From: Oligoflexia bacterium | GTDB taxonomy: Bacteria > Bdellovibrionota > Bacteriovoracia > Bacteriovoracales > Bacteriovoracaceae | Reading direction: 5' to 3' | DNA length: 32,522 nucleotides | Assembly: GCA_024229115.1 (NCBI GenBank) | Contig: JAAEST010000051.1 | Coordinates: 1-32,522, forward strand | In this document: piece by piece, positions 1-8,444 of the stretch | Layout: every line of letters begins with the position of its first letter | How positions within the stretch are numbered: position 1 is the stretch's first letter | Translations under genes and position numbers: made by a program | Notes under the pieces: generated by a model | What the model was told of the DNA's origin: nothing | Seen by the model: the letters and a program-made list of their open reading frames with translations, nothing else | Databases searched by the model: none

Positions 1-56
1 GCGCTGGTTTTTCTAAATTTTTTGAAGTCTGCGATAAGTTCGTTGAGCTGTGACAT
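1..56 (-). CDS. 5' end of an unidentified gene, cut by the window edge
   Basis: Only 18 complete codons are visible, reading MSQLNELIADFKKFRKTS and continuing off the left edge. The ATG at 54-56 is preceded six bases upstream by a perfect AGGAGG ribosome binding site, so translation very likely starts here. The visible part is charged and probably helical. It is too short to identify; an accessory protein of an insertion sequence is one possibility, but nothing here proves it. Confidence 0.5.
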   Translation of the reverse strand, partial: MSQLNELIADFKKFRKTS

Positions 57-125
57 CCGTGTCCTCCTATCTTGAATGTTTGCTTCAAGTCTAGGAGGCA
101 GGGAGAATGACTTCAAGAACCTGCT

Positions 126-1004
126 TCACGCCTGACGTACATTCTTCCCATAGATTTTTTCTTGATAGGCGAATTGATTTTCTTGAGCATGTTCATTATC
201 TATCTTTAAATCTTTTTCAAGAGTAATTGTGACAACTTCAGAGTTATTGAATACTTTTCTTTTTTTATCCTCGGAATAAATACATCTATATCCAACATCA
301 AGGTGACGATGACTTTGACGACAGACCATTTCTAGATAAAAGGGAGTATGAATTTCAGATAGAATTTTGTTTGAATAACTTCCCCCACGCATGATTGGAA
401 TTGGGACAGTATCATTATAAAAATCGATATAATATTTTTCATTGGAATGATCAAAATTGTATTCAACCATTTCTTCAAGCTTAGAACTCTTTATATCATA
501 TAGAGGAGAGTCCACCCATTCTGCTACATTTCCATAAAAGTCATAAATGTGAGTATGCTTGCTAATTTCTATTTTTCTAGACTTAGCTTTTTCAAAGCAC
601 TCGTAGTAGTGATCTTTCTTTTTATTGTAGCAGTAGGAAGATTTTCCTGAGAGACGAAAGAATGGAGTTGATCCACTATGACCTTTGGGAACAGCACTGA
701 AGCTTTTATAGTGATAATTAATTTTGTGAGCGATAATATCCCATTCATGAGAATTGATTAAATAATATCCCTTTCCTAGGGATTGGCATTTCTTCTTGGC
801 CATATTTCTAGTGATATAAACTTCAGGAAGACCTTCGTGGGTTGAGGTTGGTTTTCCTTTAATATTTCTCATTTCATAGCGAGCGACGCAAAAAAAAGAG
901 TCCTTCTCTTGAATAGGGATATACTCTTTAGGGCACTTATGTTGCTTCGAAGCAAAAGAAGAAGCTGAAAGTATTGTGAAGATAAGGATTTTAATTAAAT
1001 ACAT
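126..1004 (-). CDS. Secreted formylglycine-generating-enzyme-like (SUMF1/FGE-fold) protein
   Basis: A protein of about 292 aa. I chose the ATG at 1004 because it directly precedes a signal peptide (MYLIKILIFTILSASSFA, likely cleavage after SFA). An in-frame TTG 13 codons upstream would bury that signal. The mature part carries the FGE-sulfatase fold pattern: FCVARYEM near the start, then YGNVAEWV, MRGGSY and a final VGYRC. These are typical of C-type-lectin-like FGE family proteins. Many family members are not true sulfatase-activating enzymes, and no sulfatase gene is nearby, so the substrate is unknown. It is exported, probably to the periplasm. It is divergent from aspS. Confidence 0.75.
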   Translation of the reverse strand: MYLIKILIFTILSASSFASKQHKCPKEYIPIQEKDSFFCVARYEMRNIKGKPTSTHEGLPEVYITRNMAKKKCQSLGKGYYLINSHEWDIIAHKINYHYKSFSAVPKGHSGSTPFFRLSGKSSYCYNKKKDHYYECFEKAKSRKIEISKHTHIYDFYGNVAEWVDSPLYDIKSSKLEEMVEYNFDHSNEKYYIDFYNDTVPIPIMRGGSYSNKILSEIHTPFYLEMVCRQSHRHLDVGYRCIYSEDKKRKVFNNSEVVTITLEKDLKIDNEHAQENQFAYQEKIYGKNVRQA

Positions 1005-1071
1005 TGAGAAAATTGTATCAGAATGATTAGGCGAGTCAATCAATATTCGAATGCTACAAATCGTTTATAGA

Positions 1072-1101
1072 TTGAATAATAAGGTGTATATTCGCTATTA
1101 T
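1072..1101 (+). promoter_or_regulatory. Probable sigma-70-type promoter of aspS
   Basis: TTGAAT (1072-1077) and TATTAT (1096-1101) are separated by 18 bases and lie about 28 bases upstream of the preferred start codon. This would give a short leader containing the GGAG ribosome binding site. The call rests on consensus matching only. Confidence 0.45.
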
Positions 1102-1129
1102 TAGCTGAAATTTATCTGTGGAGTTAATT

Positions 1130-2455
1130 GTGCAAATTCAATCAGAAGTAAGAGAAGAACTAAAAGTAATTAATATCGCTGATCACATTGATCAAGAAGT
1201 TACTTTAAGAGGAATTGTTTATAAAGTGAGAGCTCTCTCTGGCTTTGGTTTCGTTCTTTTACAAAATTGTGATTCATTAATTCAATTAGTTTTTAGTGAA
1301 GATATTGCAAAATCTGGAATCAAAGAAAATGGCGCACTTGAGATAAAAGGGAAAGTTGTAGCTGCGACGATTAAAGATAAATTTGTTCACCCTAACACTT
1401 GTGAAGTTCAAGTATCATCATTTGAAATTCTTTCTTCACCAAAAGAAGTCATGCCATTTGATTTAACAAAGAAGAAACTTGATATTAATAACGATATTAA
1501 GTTTGATTTTCGTTACTTATCAATGAGGCATCCAAAAGAAAAAGCAATTTTTAGAATTCAATCAGCTCTTGTTCAAGGGATGCGTGAATTCTTAGTTAAT
1601 AATAAATTCACAGAAATTCGTTCACCTAAACTTGTAAAAGAAGGTGCTGAAGGCGGAGCTAATATTTTCTCTCTTGAGTACTTTGGGCAACAGGCTTATT
1701 TAACTCAATCACCACAATTTTATAAAGAATATTGTACAGGTGTATTTGATAGAGTATTTGAAATTGCTCCTGTGTTTAGAGCTGAAAAGCATAACACAAA
1801 TAGACACATTAACGAGTATACATCTTGTGACTTTGAATTTTCTAATATTTCGTCTTTCTATGACATTCTTAACATGGAAGCGAGCATGCTTAAGCATACA
1901 TTCGAGTATGTTAAGAAAAACGCAGCTTACGATCTTGATCTTCTTGAAGTAGAACTGCCAGTTATCAATGATATTCCTGTACTAAGATTTCATGAAGTTA
2001 AAAGAATAGTTGAAGAAGAATATAAAATTAAGCCAAAAGATTCAGATGACCTAGCTCCAATCGAAGAGCAAAAAATTTCTGAGTACATTAAAAAGAAATA
2101 TGATTCTGACTTTGTTTTCATTTCTCACTATCCAGCTGAGAAGAGACCATTCTATGCTATGAATGATCCAGAAGACCCAACTCTAACGGTAAGTTTCGAT
2201 CTTCTTTTTAGAGGTGTTGAGATTACAACTGGTGGTCAAAGAATTCATGACTACGATGAGCTCGTGGCAAAAATGGAAGCCAGAGGAATGAACCCTGCTG
2301 ACTTCGAATTTTTTACTAATGCTCATAAGTACGGACTTCCACCACATGGTGGACTAGGGATGGGACTTGAAAGACTTACTCAAAGACTTATTGGTCTTGA
2401 TAATGTTAAGTCAGCCACAATGTTCCCAAGAGATATTACAAGACTCTCTCCATAA
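1130..2455 (+). CDS. aspS: Aspartate--tRNA ligase, archaeal-type (possibly non-discriminating Asp/Asn)
   Basis: A class II aminoacyl-tRNA synthetase of about 441 aa in the cytoplasm, charging tRNA with aspartate. It has an N-terminal OB-fold anticodon-binding domain (first ~100 residues) and a class II core. Motif 2 reads FRAEKHNTNRH, and FRGVEITTGGQR is in the active-site region. Motif 3, GGLGMGLERL, is followed by MFPRD and RLSP, the pattern of the compact archaeal AspRS rather than the longer bacterial AspRS, which carries a GAD insertion. Enzymes of this type are often non-discriminating and can make Asp-tRNA(Asn) for amidation by GatCAB; that role is inferred. I prefer the GTG at 1130 because GGAG lies six bases upstream; a GTG at 1118 is in frame. 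The gene converges on the next one with one base between stops. Confidence 0.85.
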   Translation: MQIQSEVREELKVINIADHIDQEVTLRGIVYKVRALSGFGFVLLQNCDSLIQLVFSEDIAKSGIKENGALEIKGKVVAATIKDKFVHPNTCEVQVSSFEILSSPKEVMPFDLTKKKLDINNDIKFDFRYLSMRHPKEKAIFRIQSALVQGMREFLVNNKFTEIRSPKLVKEGAEGGANIFSLEYFGQQAYLTQSPQFYKEYCTGVFDRVFEIAPVFRAEKHNTNRHINEYTSCDFEFSNISSFYDILNMEASMLKHTFEYVKKNAAYDLDLLEVELPVINDIPVLRFHEVKRIVEEEYKIKPKDSDDLAPIEEQKISEYIKKKYDSDFVFISHYPAEKRPFYAMNDPEDPTLTVSFDLLFRGVEITTGGQRIHDYDELVAKMEARGMNPADFEFFTNAHKYGLPPHGGLGMGLERLTQRLIGLDNVKSATMFPRDITRLSP

Positions 2456-2456
2456 T

Positions 2457-2963
2457 TTACTGAGCTGTACAATAACGAAAATTCAAAATAAGAACTAATA
2501 AAAAAGAAGATATCAGTGAAATAACAAACTTTTTGTTAAAGATATCTTCTTTAATATTTTTGTCTTCTGAAATAACATCTTGAGAGAGAGAAGATCTTTG
2601 GAATTCTTTAACAAGTTCATTGTTCATTTCTAGTTCATCATAAAAATTAAAGATGATTTCCTTGGCCTCGTTAGAGTAGTTAGCAAAGATAATTCCCTCA
2701 TAGGCCCAGAGATAAAGAGTAAGTCTTTCTTGTAGATTAAGAAGTTTTATAGCTTGAAAGTAGTCATCTTCAATTTTTATAGAGCTACTGACTTCACTTA
2801 TAAATTCTGCCGTGTCGACAGTCTCAGTGATATTCTTGTAACAGGTATCTTTGATAGAAGAGTCTTCTACAAGCTTTTTAGTTAAGTTTTGAGCTTCTTC
2901 TTCAGTAGAAGTTATGCATTTAGCGTATCGATATAAATAATTAAGTTCGTCTCTACTAATCAT
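2457..2963 (-). CDS. Tail-anchored protein with degenerate sigma-factor-like helices
   Basis: 168 aa, not recognised as a named family. The start LNYLYRYAKCITSTEEEAQ resembles region 2 of ECF sigma factors (LxRYAxxxTxxxEEAxDL). A middle segment, LLNLQERLTLYLWAYEG, resembles the start of region 4, where LPxxERxxLxL is usual. The helix-turn-helix expected after it is poorly conserved. A single hydrophobic segment, FVISLISSFLLVLILNF, sits at the extreme C-terminus, so the protein would be anchored in the membrane with the rest in the cytoplasm. It overlaps the preceding kinase-like gene by eight bases, which suggests translational coupling; AGGAA precedes its ATG. The sigma resemblance is my own pattern reading and may be superficial. 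Confidence 0.6.
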   Translation of the reverse strand: MISRDELNYLYRYAKCITSTEEEAQNLTKKLVEDSSIKDTCYKNITETVDTAEFISEVSSSIKIEDDYFQAIKLLNLQERLTLYLWAYEGIIFANYSNEAKEIIFNFYDELEMNNELVKEFQRSSLSQDVISEDKNIKEDIFNKKFVISLISSFLLVLILNFRYCTAQ

Positions 2964-3486
2964 TACTATTCCTAATAAATTGATTTACTTCTTTTCTAGA
3001 TCTCAAATGTACAAAGTTGATATGACTTAAGCTTAGGTCATTCATTTGTGCCAAGTACTTCTTTCTATTTTTAGAATAAGTTTTAATTAGCCACCAGAGT
3101 ATAGAGTCTTTAGAGAACATTCTTCCAAAGCTTTCAACATTTCCAGTGTCAGGCCATAGTTCTTGTTTGCGATAGGCCCTTTTTATACATCTCATAAAGC
3201 ACTGATAGAAATTTAACCAAAAGGGAAGATCAATCCAGATAATAGTATCGGCCTTGGGCCAAGTTAAGTGTTGAGAGCGAGTATAGTTTCCATCAAGAAC
3301 CCATCTGTCGCTCTCTATTTCTTTTTCAATTTTAGAAAAGAATTCATCATCCTTAGACCAGCCCCAATTTGCTTTCCAAAAAAGCTTGTCGAGTTCTATA
3401 TACTTTATGCCAAGTTTCTTTGAGAGTCCTTTGCAGAGAGTAGATTTACCACTCCCTGTTGTTCCAATGACGATGATCCTGTTCAT
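2956..3486 (-). CDS. P-loop nucleotide-binding protein, adenylate-kinase/FlaR-like
   Basis: 176 aa with a perfect Walker A motif, GTTGSGKST, at residues 8-16. A DKLFWK segment and WVLDGNY follow; these are hallmarks of the small P-loop proteins often annotated as DNA topology modulation protein FlaR-like or adenylate-kinase-related. WIDLPFW fits the Walker B position, and a basic RxxxR lid-like region lies in the second half. It is presumably a cytoplasmic nucleoside/nucleotide kinase of unknown substrate. The gene lies four bases after the thioredoxin-like gene and overlaps the next one, so the three form an operon. Confidence 0.75.
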   Translation of the reverse strand: MNRIIVIGTTGSGKSTLCKGLSKKLGIKYIELDKLFWKANWGWSKDDEFFSKIEKEIESDRWVLDGNYTRSQHLTWPKADTIIWIDLPFWLNFYQCFMRCIKRAYRKQELWPDTGNVESFGRMFSKDSILWWLIKTYSKNRKKYLAQMNDLSLSHINFVHLRSRKEVNQFIRNSND

Positions 3487-3490
3487 TTAA

Positions 3491-3955
3491 TTAGTTTTTT
3501 AGATAACGATTTGCTCTTCTTATATACTTTCTCTTATCTAAAAGTTTAGAAATTACACCGGCCATTTGCCTTAGAGTTACAGCTCCTGTGAAATGACCAA
3601 GGTATTTTCCTTCATTCAAAATCACAGTAGTTGGATAGCCTGTTAATCCCATTGATATAGCTTGAATGTCTGAAATTTCTCTACCTGTGAAGTATACTTC
3701 CTTATTAAATAGTTTCCCAATAGCTGTTCTTGCATTTAATGCTTCATCTTCATTAATCGCCATGTCATGAATAACTCCATGAAGCTTACAAGGACCACAT
3801 TCCCAATATGGATTAAAAGCAATGATCTCAATATCACCAGTTGTATCGTAAAGTTCAAAGCTCTGTGCTTTTGGCGAATCTACCTGAATATCGATGGCCA
3901 AAGTCGACGAGATTGTAACGATTGATGCTACTACTAGAATTAGTAACTTTTTCAT
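3491..3955 (-). CDS. Secreted thioredoxin-fold protein with a CGPC active site
   Basis: 154 aa from the ATG at 3955, which has GGGGG about five bases upstream; a TTG seven codons earlier is less likely. The N-terminus MKKLLILVVASIVTISSTLA is a signal peptide. The active site reads YWECGPCKLHG with redox cysteines at residues 53 and 56. The Cys-Gly-Pro-Cys core is that of thioredoxin, but a Glu sits between Trp and the first Cys. GYPTTV later supplies the cis-proline loop. It probably acts in the periplasm on disulfides of exported proteins. It is the first gene of a three-gene minus-strand operon; the methyltransferase gene upstream is about 50 bases away. Confidence 0.8.
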   Translation of the reverse strand: MKKLLILVVASIVTISSTLAIDIQVDSPKAQSFELYDTTGDIEIIAFNPYWECGPCKLHGVIHDMAINEDEALNARTAIGKLFNKEVYFTGREISDIQAISMGLTGYPTTVILNEGKYLGHFTGAVTLRQMAGVISKLLDKRKYIRRANRYLKN

Positions 3956-4007
3956 AAATACCCCCAAAATTTTCAATGGGTACTTATAGCATTTTGAGTG
4001 AGTTTGC

Positions 4008-5024
4008 CTAGTCGCGTTGTAAATTGTTTATATCTTGATCTAAGTGCTTAAATTTAAAAGGATTTGTAGATGCATTTTCAAGATATGGTGCAAGCTTTTT
4101 GAAGATAGCATCGATGGTTGGAACACTGACAGAGTTTCCCAAGAGCTTATAAGCAATATTCTTACTTACAGGCATCATAAAATCATCAGAAAATCCTTGC
4201 ATTCTTAAGCACTCTAGGGGAGTTAGCTTTCTAATTTTGTTATTAATTAAATAGGCTCCAGTTTTGGCAGCTGCTCCTCCACCGTGAGCACTTAGAGTAA
4301 TGCCACAAGAATGAATAGAATAAATTCTTTCACCTTGCCCACCTTTATTTATAGTACCTATTTGGTGAGGAGAGTATGGGTCTTTGATATCTTTTTCACA
4401 CTTATAAAAACGAATATCATCGCGCTCAATAAAGAACTCTTTGGCGACTCTTCTTTCAAGAATGTCTTTCATTTTTTTTGGTTTTACTTTTTCATCAGGA
4501 AACTCAAAGTCTTGATTCGCAAGGTCTTTTCTAATCCCGGTAATGTAAACTCTTTCTCTCGCTTGAGGAACACCAAAATGTGAAGACTTAAGAACTTTGT
4601 AATGAGCAGTGTATCCAAGCTCTTCTAAAGTCTTAAGAACAACATTGAGAGTATTACCTTTATCATGGCGAACAAAGTTTTTTACATTCTCTAAAAGGAC
4701 AATTCTTGGTTGATGAAATTTAATAATTCTTGCGACATCAAAGAAGAGAGTACCTCTGGTATCTTCAAAGCCTAGTTGTTTTCCTGAAATGCTAAAGGCC
4801 TGACAAGGAAATCCAGCGCAAAGTACATCATGTTTAGGGATTTCTCTTTCATGGATTTGAGTAATATCTCCATGAGGTTTTATTCCATAATTAAGCTCAT
4901 AAACATGAGCCGCATTCTTTTCCCATTCACTGGCAAAGACACATTCGCCACCAAAACTTTCTAATGATTGATGAAAACCACCAATTCCTGCAAATAGGTC
5001 AATAAATTTAAACTCAGTATTCAT
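4008..5024 (-). CDS. dcm: DNA (cytosine-5)-methyltransferase
   Basis: 338 aa, the usual length for a single-domain C5 methyltransferase, which transfers methyl from S-adenosylmethionine to cytosine C5 in a specific DNA site. All key motifs are present: motif I DLFAGIGGF (residues 9-17), motif IV GFPCQAFS with catalytic Cys74, motif VI ENV (112-114), motif VIII QARER (154-158), RKLTPLECLRMQGF, and motif X LLGNSVSVP. The target-recognition region between VIII and IX does not reveal the site. No restriction endonuclease is visible beside it, so it appears to be a solitary enzyme, perhaps regulatory or protective. The ribosome binding site is weak. Confidence 0.9.
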   Translation of the reverse strand: MNTEFKFIDLFAGIGGFHQSLESFGGECVFASEWEKNAAHVYELNYGIKPHGDITQIHEREIPKHDVLCAGFPCQAFSISGKQLGFEDTRGTLFFDVARIIKFHQPRIVLLENVKNFVRHDKGNTLNVVLKTLEELGYTAHYKVLKSSHFGVPQARERVYITGIRKDLANQDFEFPDEKVKPKKMKDILERRVAKEFFIERDDIRFYKCEKDIKDPYSPHQIGTINKGGQGERIYSIHSCGITLSAHGGGAAAKTGAYLINNKIRKLTPLECLRMQGFSDDFMMPVSKNIAYKLLGNSVSVPTIDAIFKKLAPYLENASTNPFKFKHLDQDINNLQRD

Positions 5025-5116
5025 ATTAAAATTGTAACGAATTCAGCTACTTCGGACAATTGATAATAGACTAAAAAACTAATATTTAGGTCGAAAAAAC
5101 CGATAAGATATAGGTG

Positions 5117-5992
5117 ATGAGTTTATTAAAAGTTACTTTTATATTTTGGTTATCCTTAACTGTCAGTGTTTTCGCAAGCGAGAAAGACGACAAGGTTATT
5201 GATTGTGACAAAATGCTATCAGATAGTATGAGCGACCTTAAGAAGATTGAAGAGTTTGCTAAGAAAGGAAAAGAAATTGCTGAGGCCGCTGAGAAAATGA
5301 GTGACTATTTAGAAAGAGGAGCTTGTAATCGGGAAGGTGATGCCAAAAATATAACAGCTAAATTTTTTCATTGTAATGATGGAACAATAAGTTTTGAGCA
5401 ACCAGACTCTACAGGTCTGGGGGGATGGAATGGTTTCTGTGGAGAAACAGCAGCTTCTAATATTCTCCACATGCATTGTGGGTTAATCGCTTCTCCAAAA
5501 AAATATTGTAATCACTATACAAATGATTTAACACCTGGGACGAGACCTGGCTCTATGAAGAAGGGCTTGAATGAAATGTTTGAAGAGAATGAGTCATGCC
5601 CAAAAGGAAAATGGGAAACTTATAATCAAGTAGAAAGTCCTGAGCAATATATTTCATATCTTGTAGGGGGACTTGAAGCTCAAAATGCAGTAACGAGAAC
5701 AAGAGCTGATAATTCTAGAATTGGTCGTTCTCCATTTCCTATCATGATTGAAGTTCCACCGAAAGGTAGTAAAGGACTTCACTGGGTAACGGTTGTCGAC
5801 ATAACTGGGTTTGATAAAGACAAAGAACTTGATGAACAAGATTCTTGTGAGGTTTTTATCAATCATTGGGATGATCAATATAAAGTCCCTTGTTCTCGAA
5901 TTGCGGCCTGGGCAAAGCAAGCAGGTTGTGGTGCCGCCGGGCTGGTTTGCGGAGCTTACCCAAGAGTAAAATTTGTTCCCGAAGAAGATTAA
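5117..5992 (+). CDS. Secreted protein with a papain/C39-like cysteine peptidase signature
   Basis: About 291 aa. The start is either the ATG at 5117 or the GTG one codon earlier; neither has a strong ribosome binding site. The signal peptide ends near VSVFAS. After a charged helical stretch comes GGWNGFCGETAASN, where Cys sits in the context of a papain-like nucleophile. LHWVTVVDI supplies a candidate catalytic His, and FINHWDDQY a candidate Asn/Asp. This Cys...His...Asn order and spacing fits C39/papain-like peptidases. Many other cysteines point to disulfides outside the cytoplasm. The substrate is unknown; a degradative role in a predatory lifestyle is conceivable but speculative. Its stop overlaps the convergent LysR gene. 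Confidence 0.6.
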   Translation: MSLLKVTFIFWLSLTVSVFASEKDDKVIDCDKMLSDSMSDLKKIEEFAKKGKEIAEAAEKMSDYLERGACNREGDAKNITAKFFHCNDGTISFEQPDSTGLGGWNGFCGETAASNILHMHCGLIASPKKYCNHYTNDLTPGTRPGSMKKGLNEMFEENESCPKGKWETYNQVESPEQYISYLVGGLEAQNAVTRTRADNSRIGRSPFPIMIEVPPKGSKGLHWVTVVDITGFDKDKELDEQDSCEVFINHWDDQYKVPCSRIAAWAKQAGCGAAGLVCGAYPRVKFVPEED

Positions 5993-6855
5993 TTATTCTG
6001 TGACCAAACCTCTAAAAATCTAAGAATTTCCTTACAGAGGGTCTCAGTTTCTTGTGACTTATCTTTAGAATGCTTACCAATAGAAATATTATGACGAGCA
6101 ATTCGATGTTTGCTATTTATCTGAGCAAGGTTTCCCTGAATAATATGTTCATGGGCCACCTTCATGGGGATAAGACCAACTCCCAATCCTGAAAGAGTTA
6201 AACTGAGAACTGTTTCAAGGTTTTCACAACGATGGAAAGTTGAGTATTTCTTTGTGAAAGCTTCAAAAGATGTATCGCCAAGTGATTCTGGAAAATAGAT
6301 AAGTGTTTTAGAAAAGTCTTTATCAAGATCTTTCTTTTGATAGAAGCTAAAGTAATCTTCATAGACAACTTCATTATCGATTTTAGAAGATTTAATATCT
6401 CCTACAAAAACTGAGATGTCGATTTGTCCTTTCTCTAACTTTTCAATTAATTTACTACTTCTATCTGTATAGAGGCTGATATTAAGAGCAGGAAAAAGGG
6501 ACTTCATATATTTGATAAAGTCCGGAAAGAAGTAGCGAGAGATACTATCATAGGTTCCGATCGTAATCTCACCATTAAGCTCAGTAAATTGTGAGTGAAG
6601 TTCGAACTCAATTTTATCAATATCACTAAGAATCTTTTTACCTTGAGTGTAGAGTTTGTGGCCCTCTTGGGTGGTCGTGATTCCCTTGTGATCACGTATC
6701 ACTAATTGAGTTTCTAATAGATCTTCCAATTGATTCAGGACTTTTGTTAGCTGAGGCTGGCCTATTCCGATGGCCTTGGCGGCTTTTCTTAAGGTTCCAT
6801 GCTCAATTGCAGCCACATAGTAGTTTAATTTCTCTATATGATCTCTCAGTCTCAT
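5989..6855 (-). CDS. LysR-family transcriptional regulator
   Basis: 288 aa from the ATG at 6855, with AAGGA about six bases upstream; the frame stays open further upstream but that part does not look like protein. The N-terminal winged helix-turn-helix reads FVAAIEHGTL-like at the usual place (YVAAIEHGTLRKAAKAIG, then QPQLTKVLNQLEDLLE). An effector-binding domain of two lobes follows (ITIGTYDSI..., VGLIPMKVAHEHI). It is divergent from the bicupin gene, and a 21-bp palindrome sits 12 bases upstream of its own start. That layout is classic for a LysR protein controlling itself and the divergent gene. The inducer is unknown. Confidence 0.88.
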   Translation of the reverse strand: MRLRDHIEKLNYYVAAIEHGTLRKAAKAIGIGQPQLTKVLNQLEDLLETQLVIRDHKGITTTQEGHKLYTQGKKILSDIDKIEFELHSQFTELNGEITIGTYDSISRYFFPDFIKYMKSLFPALNISLYTDRSSKLIEKLEKGQIDISVFVGDIKSSKIDNEVVYEDYFSFYQKKDLDKDFSKTLIYFPESLGDTSFEAFTKKYSTFHRCENLETVLSLTLSGLGVGLIPMKVAHEHIIQGNLAQINSKHRIARHNISIGKHSKDKSQETETLCKEILRFLEVWSQNN

Positions 6856-6866
6856 GATAATCCTTG

Positions 6867-6887
6867 GTGATTCCTTTATGGAATCAC
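6867..6887. promoter_or_regulatory. Candidate LysR operator palindrome
   Basis: Perfect inverted repeat GTGATTCC-TTTAT-GGAATCAC in the space between the divergent lysR and bicupin genes. It contains the T-N11-A arrangement expected of LysR sites. It lies close to the lysR start codon, as expected for autorepression, and 84 bases from the bicupin start. Confidence 0.6.
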
Positions 6888-6970
6888 TATATATGTCTTT
6901 TGAATTATTCTCAACCCTTTTGTTCTGATAGTTTGGACTCACGTTAAAGCTAACCTTATTTGGAGGGGTT

Positions 6971-8428
6971 ATGGAGCAAGTAGAAGTTATTAATAGAGTC
7001 GATTTAGACTGCCTGACAGAAATTACGCTAGAAGGGCAAAATACATATCTAGGTGAGGTGAGGAATTTTAAAACCAACCAAGCACTAGAAAAGAGAATTC
7101 CAGAAGATATCTCTATTAGCTGGAGTGCACTCCCTGCAGGGGGAGTTTTAAAAGAGCACTATCATCCATGTGCCAGCTTTCTCATTATCACTGAGGGGGA
7201 GGGAAGAAGTCTTGGAGATACAGTTGTTGATGTTAAGGCCGGAGATGTCGTTTATATTCCTAAATGGAATCTTCATGGATTTGAGGGGAAAGGTGAGAAT
7301 GGTTTTAAGGCCCTTTCCATTCAGTTTCAAAGTACGGCGATCTTCGAATCAGAAGAAAAACCAGAGACAACATATTTCGATCGTGAATCTATTCCTCTAG
7401 AAGAAAGACAACTTCGAATAATTGCAAGAGACGAGCTTCCTTCTATTCATGAAGCCATTGTGAATGGACAGAAACATTGTCTTGGAACACTTAAAAATTT
7501 TTCAAGTAATAATATTTTGGCCGAAGCATTTCCAAAGAACTTTTCTTGTTCATGGGTAAGGCTAGAGAACGGACAAACATTAAGCCCACATACTCATGAA
7601 GAAGACAGCATGATTATTCTGACCGAAGGAGAGGGACTTTTTAAGACGGATAGAAAGTTCAAACTTGAGCATGGTGATATTGTTGTGGTTCCAAAAGGAG
7701 CAAGCCATGGCTTTAGTACGGAAGAAGAAACGAGTTTCTGAGCCTTATCAATTCAGTTTAATGAATCAAGTCTTTATGAAGATAGTGAGTCTCCAAGAGT
7801 TGAGTTCTTAAGCCAGTATGATCTTCTACTAAAAAAGAATGAAGAGTTTGCAAGTCAATTCTATGAATCAAACCACACTTTTAAGATTGATATTGATACT
7901 CAAGAGAAGAAAGATATGCTCTTAGATTGCTTACAAGTAATTAGTGATCACTTCCAGAGGTTAATGTTTCTTAGAGTTGGTTTATGTGAATCAAGTAGCT
8001 ATGAGAAAGTTTTTCTTGAGCATTTCGTAGAAGAATTTGGTCATAATAAGAGTCTTTCTAAAGAAAGAAATCGTCCAAAACTTTGGGATCCAATCTTAGA
8101 AGCGAGTTGTTCATGGTTCGTGAATAAGAACCACCTGCTAGACAATGCTGAAAGAATAATTATGGTTCAACTTATTTTAGAGAAGTGCGCTCATCTTTTC
8201 TATTCACACTTTTCAGATCTATTAGGTGACCAGAATAAGAGTCATCACATTGATGAACATAAAGAAGCCGACGAAGGACATGATCTTCTCGGTGTTGAAC
8301 TACTTAAAGAAGAGTCTGATTTTAAATATAAGGGCTTTTTTAAATTACAAGAAGAAAGTTGGTCCATTATGAATCTCTTTATCCAGAGAGTCGGGGACCT
8401 TGTTAACAGTAAAGGGATATATTCTTAA
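6971..8428 (+). pseudogene. Bicupin fused to a haem-oxygenase-like diiron (HDO-like) domain, interrupted by an in-frame TGA
   Basis: A single reading frame runs from the ATG at 6971 (GGAGGGG just upstream) to 8428, broken only by TGA at 7739-7741. It would encode about 485 aa. Cupin 1 has metal ligands around HYH (63-65) and His102; cupin 2 has HTH (207-209) and His246. The C-terminal ~200 residues are helical, with an ExxxH helix (VEEFGHN) and an EHxxxDxxH run (near 429-437). This suggests the haem-oxygenase-like diiron oxygenase/TenA superfamily. The stop sits right after GFSTEEETSF and before ALSIQF. Cupin 1 has GFKALSIQF at the same place, so the stop replaces an ordinary residue. Cells may make a 256-aa bicupin, or nothing useful. 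LysR control is likely. Confidence 0.7.
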
Positions 8429-8444
8429 ACAAGAGGAGTAAAGA

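Noticed and set aside
4311-4583. 90-codon plus-strand ORF inside the cytosine methyltransferase gene
   Set aside because: It is antisense to conserved methyltransferase motifs and has no initiation signals.
6933-6961. TTGGAC...TTATTT as promoter of the bicupin gene
   Set aside because: The start point would fall only a few bases before the ATG, leaving no leader for the GGAGGGG site.
7739-7741. TGA decoded as selenocysteine or tryptophan, together with TGA in the decayed integrase
   Set aside because: TGA also ends ordinary genes here (for example the small membrane protein at 11,680 and the gene ending at 22,178). The cupin position aligns with Lys in the sister domain, and no selenocysteine-insertion hairpin is evident directly downstream. 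Independent nonsense mutations are simpler.
7916-8428. Independent gene starting at the ATG at 7916
   Set aside because: It is in frame with the bicupin gene, has no ribosome binding site and begins inside the helical domain, so it is the rest of the interrupted gene.
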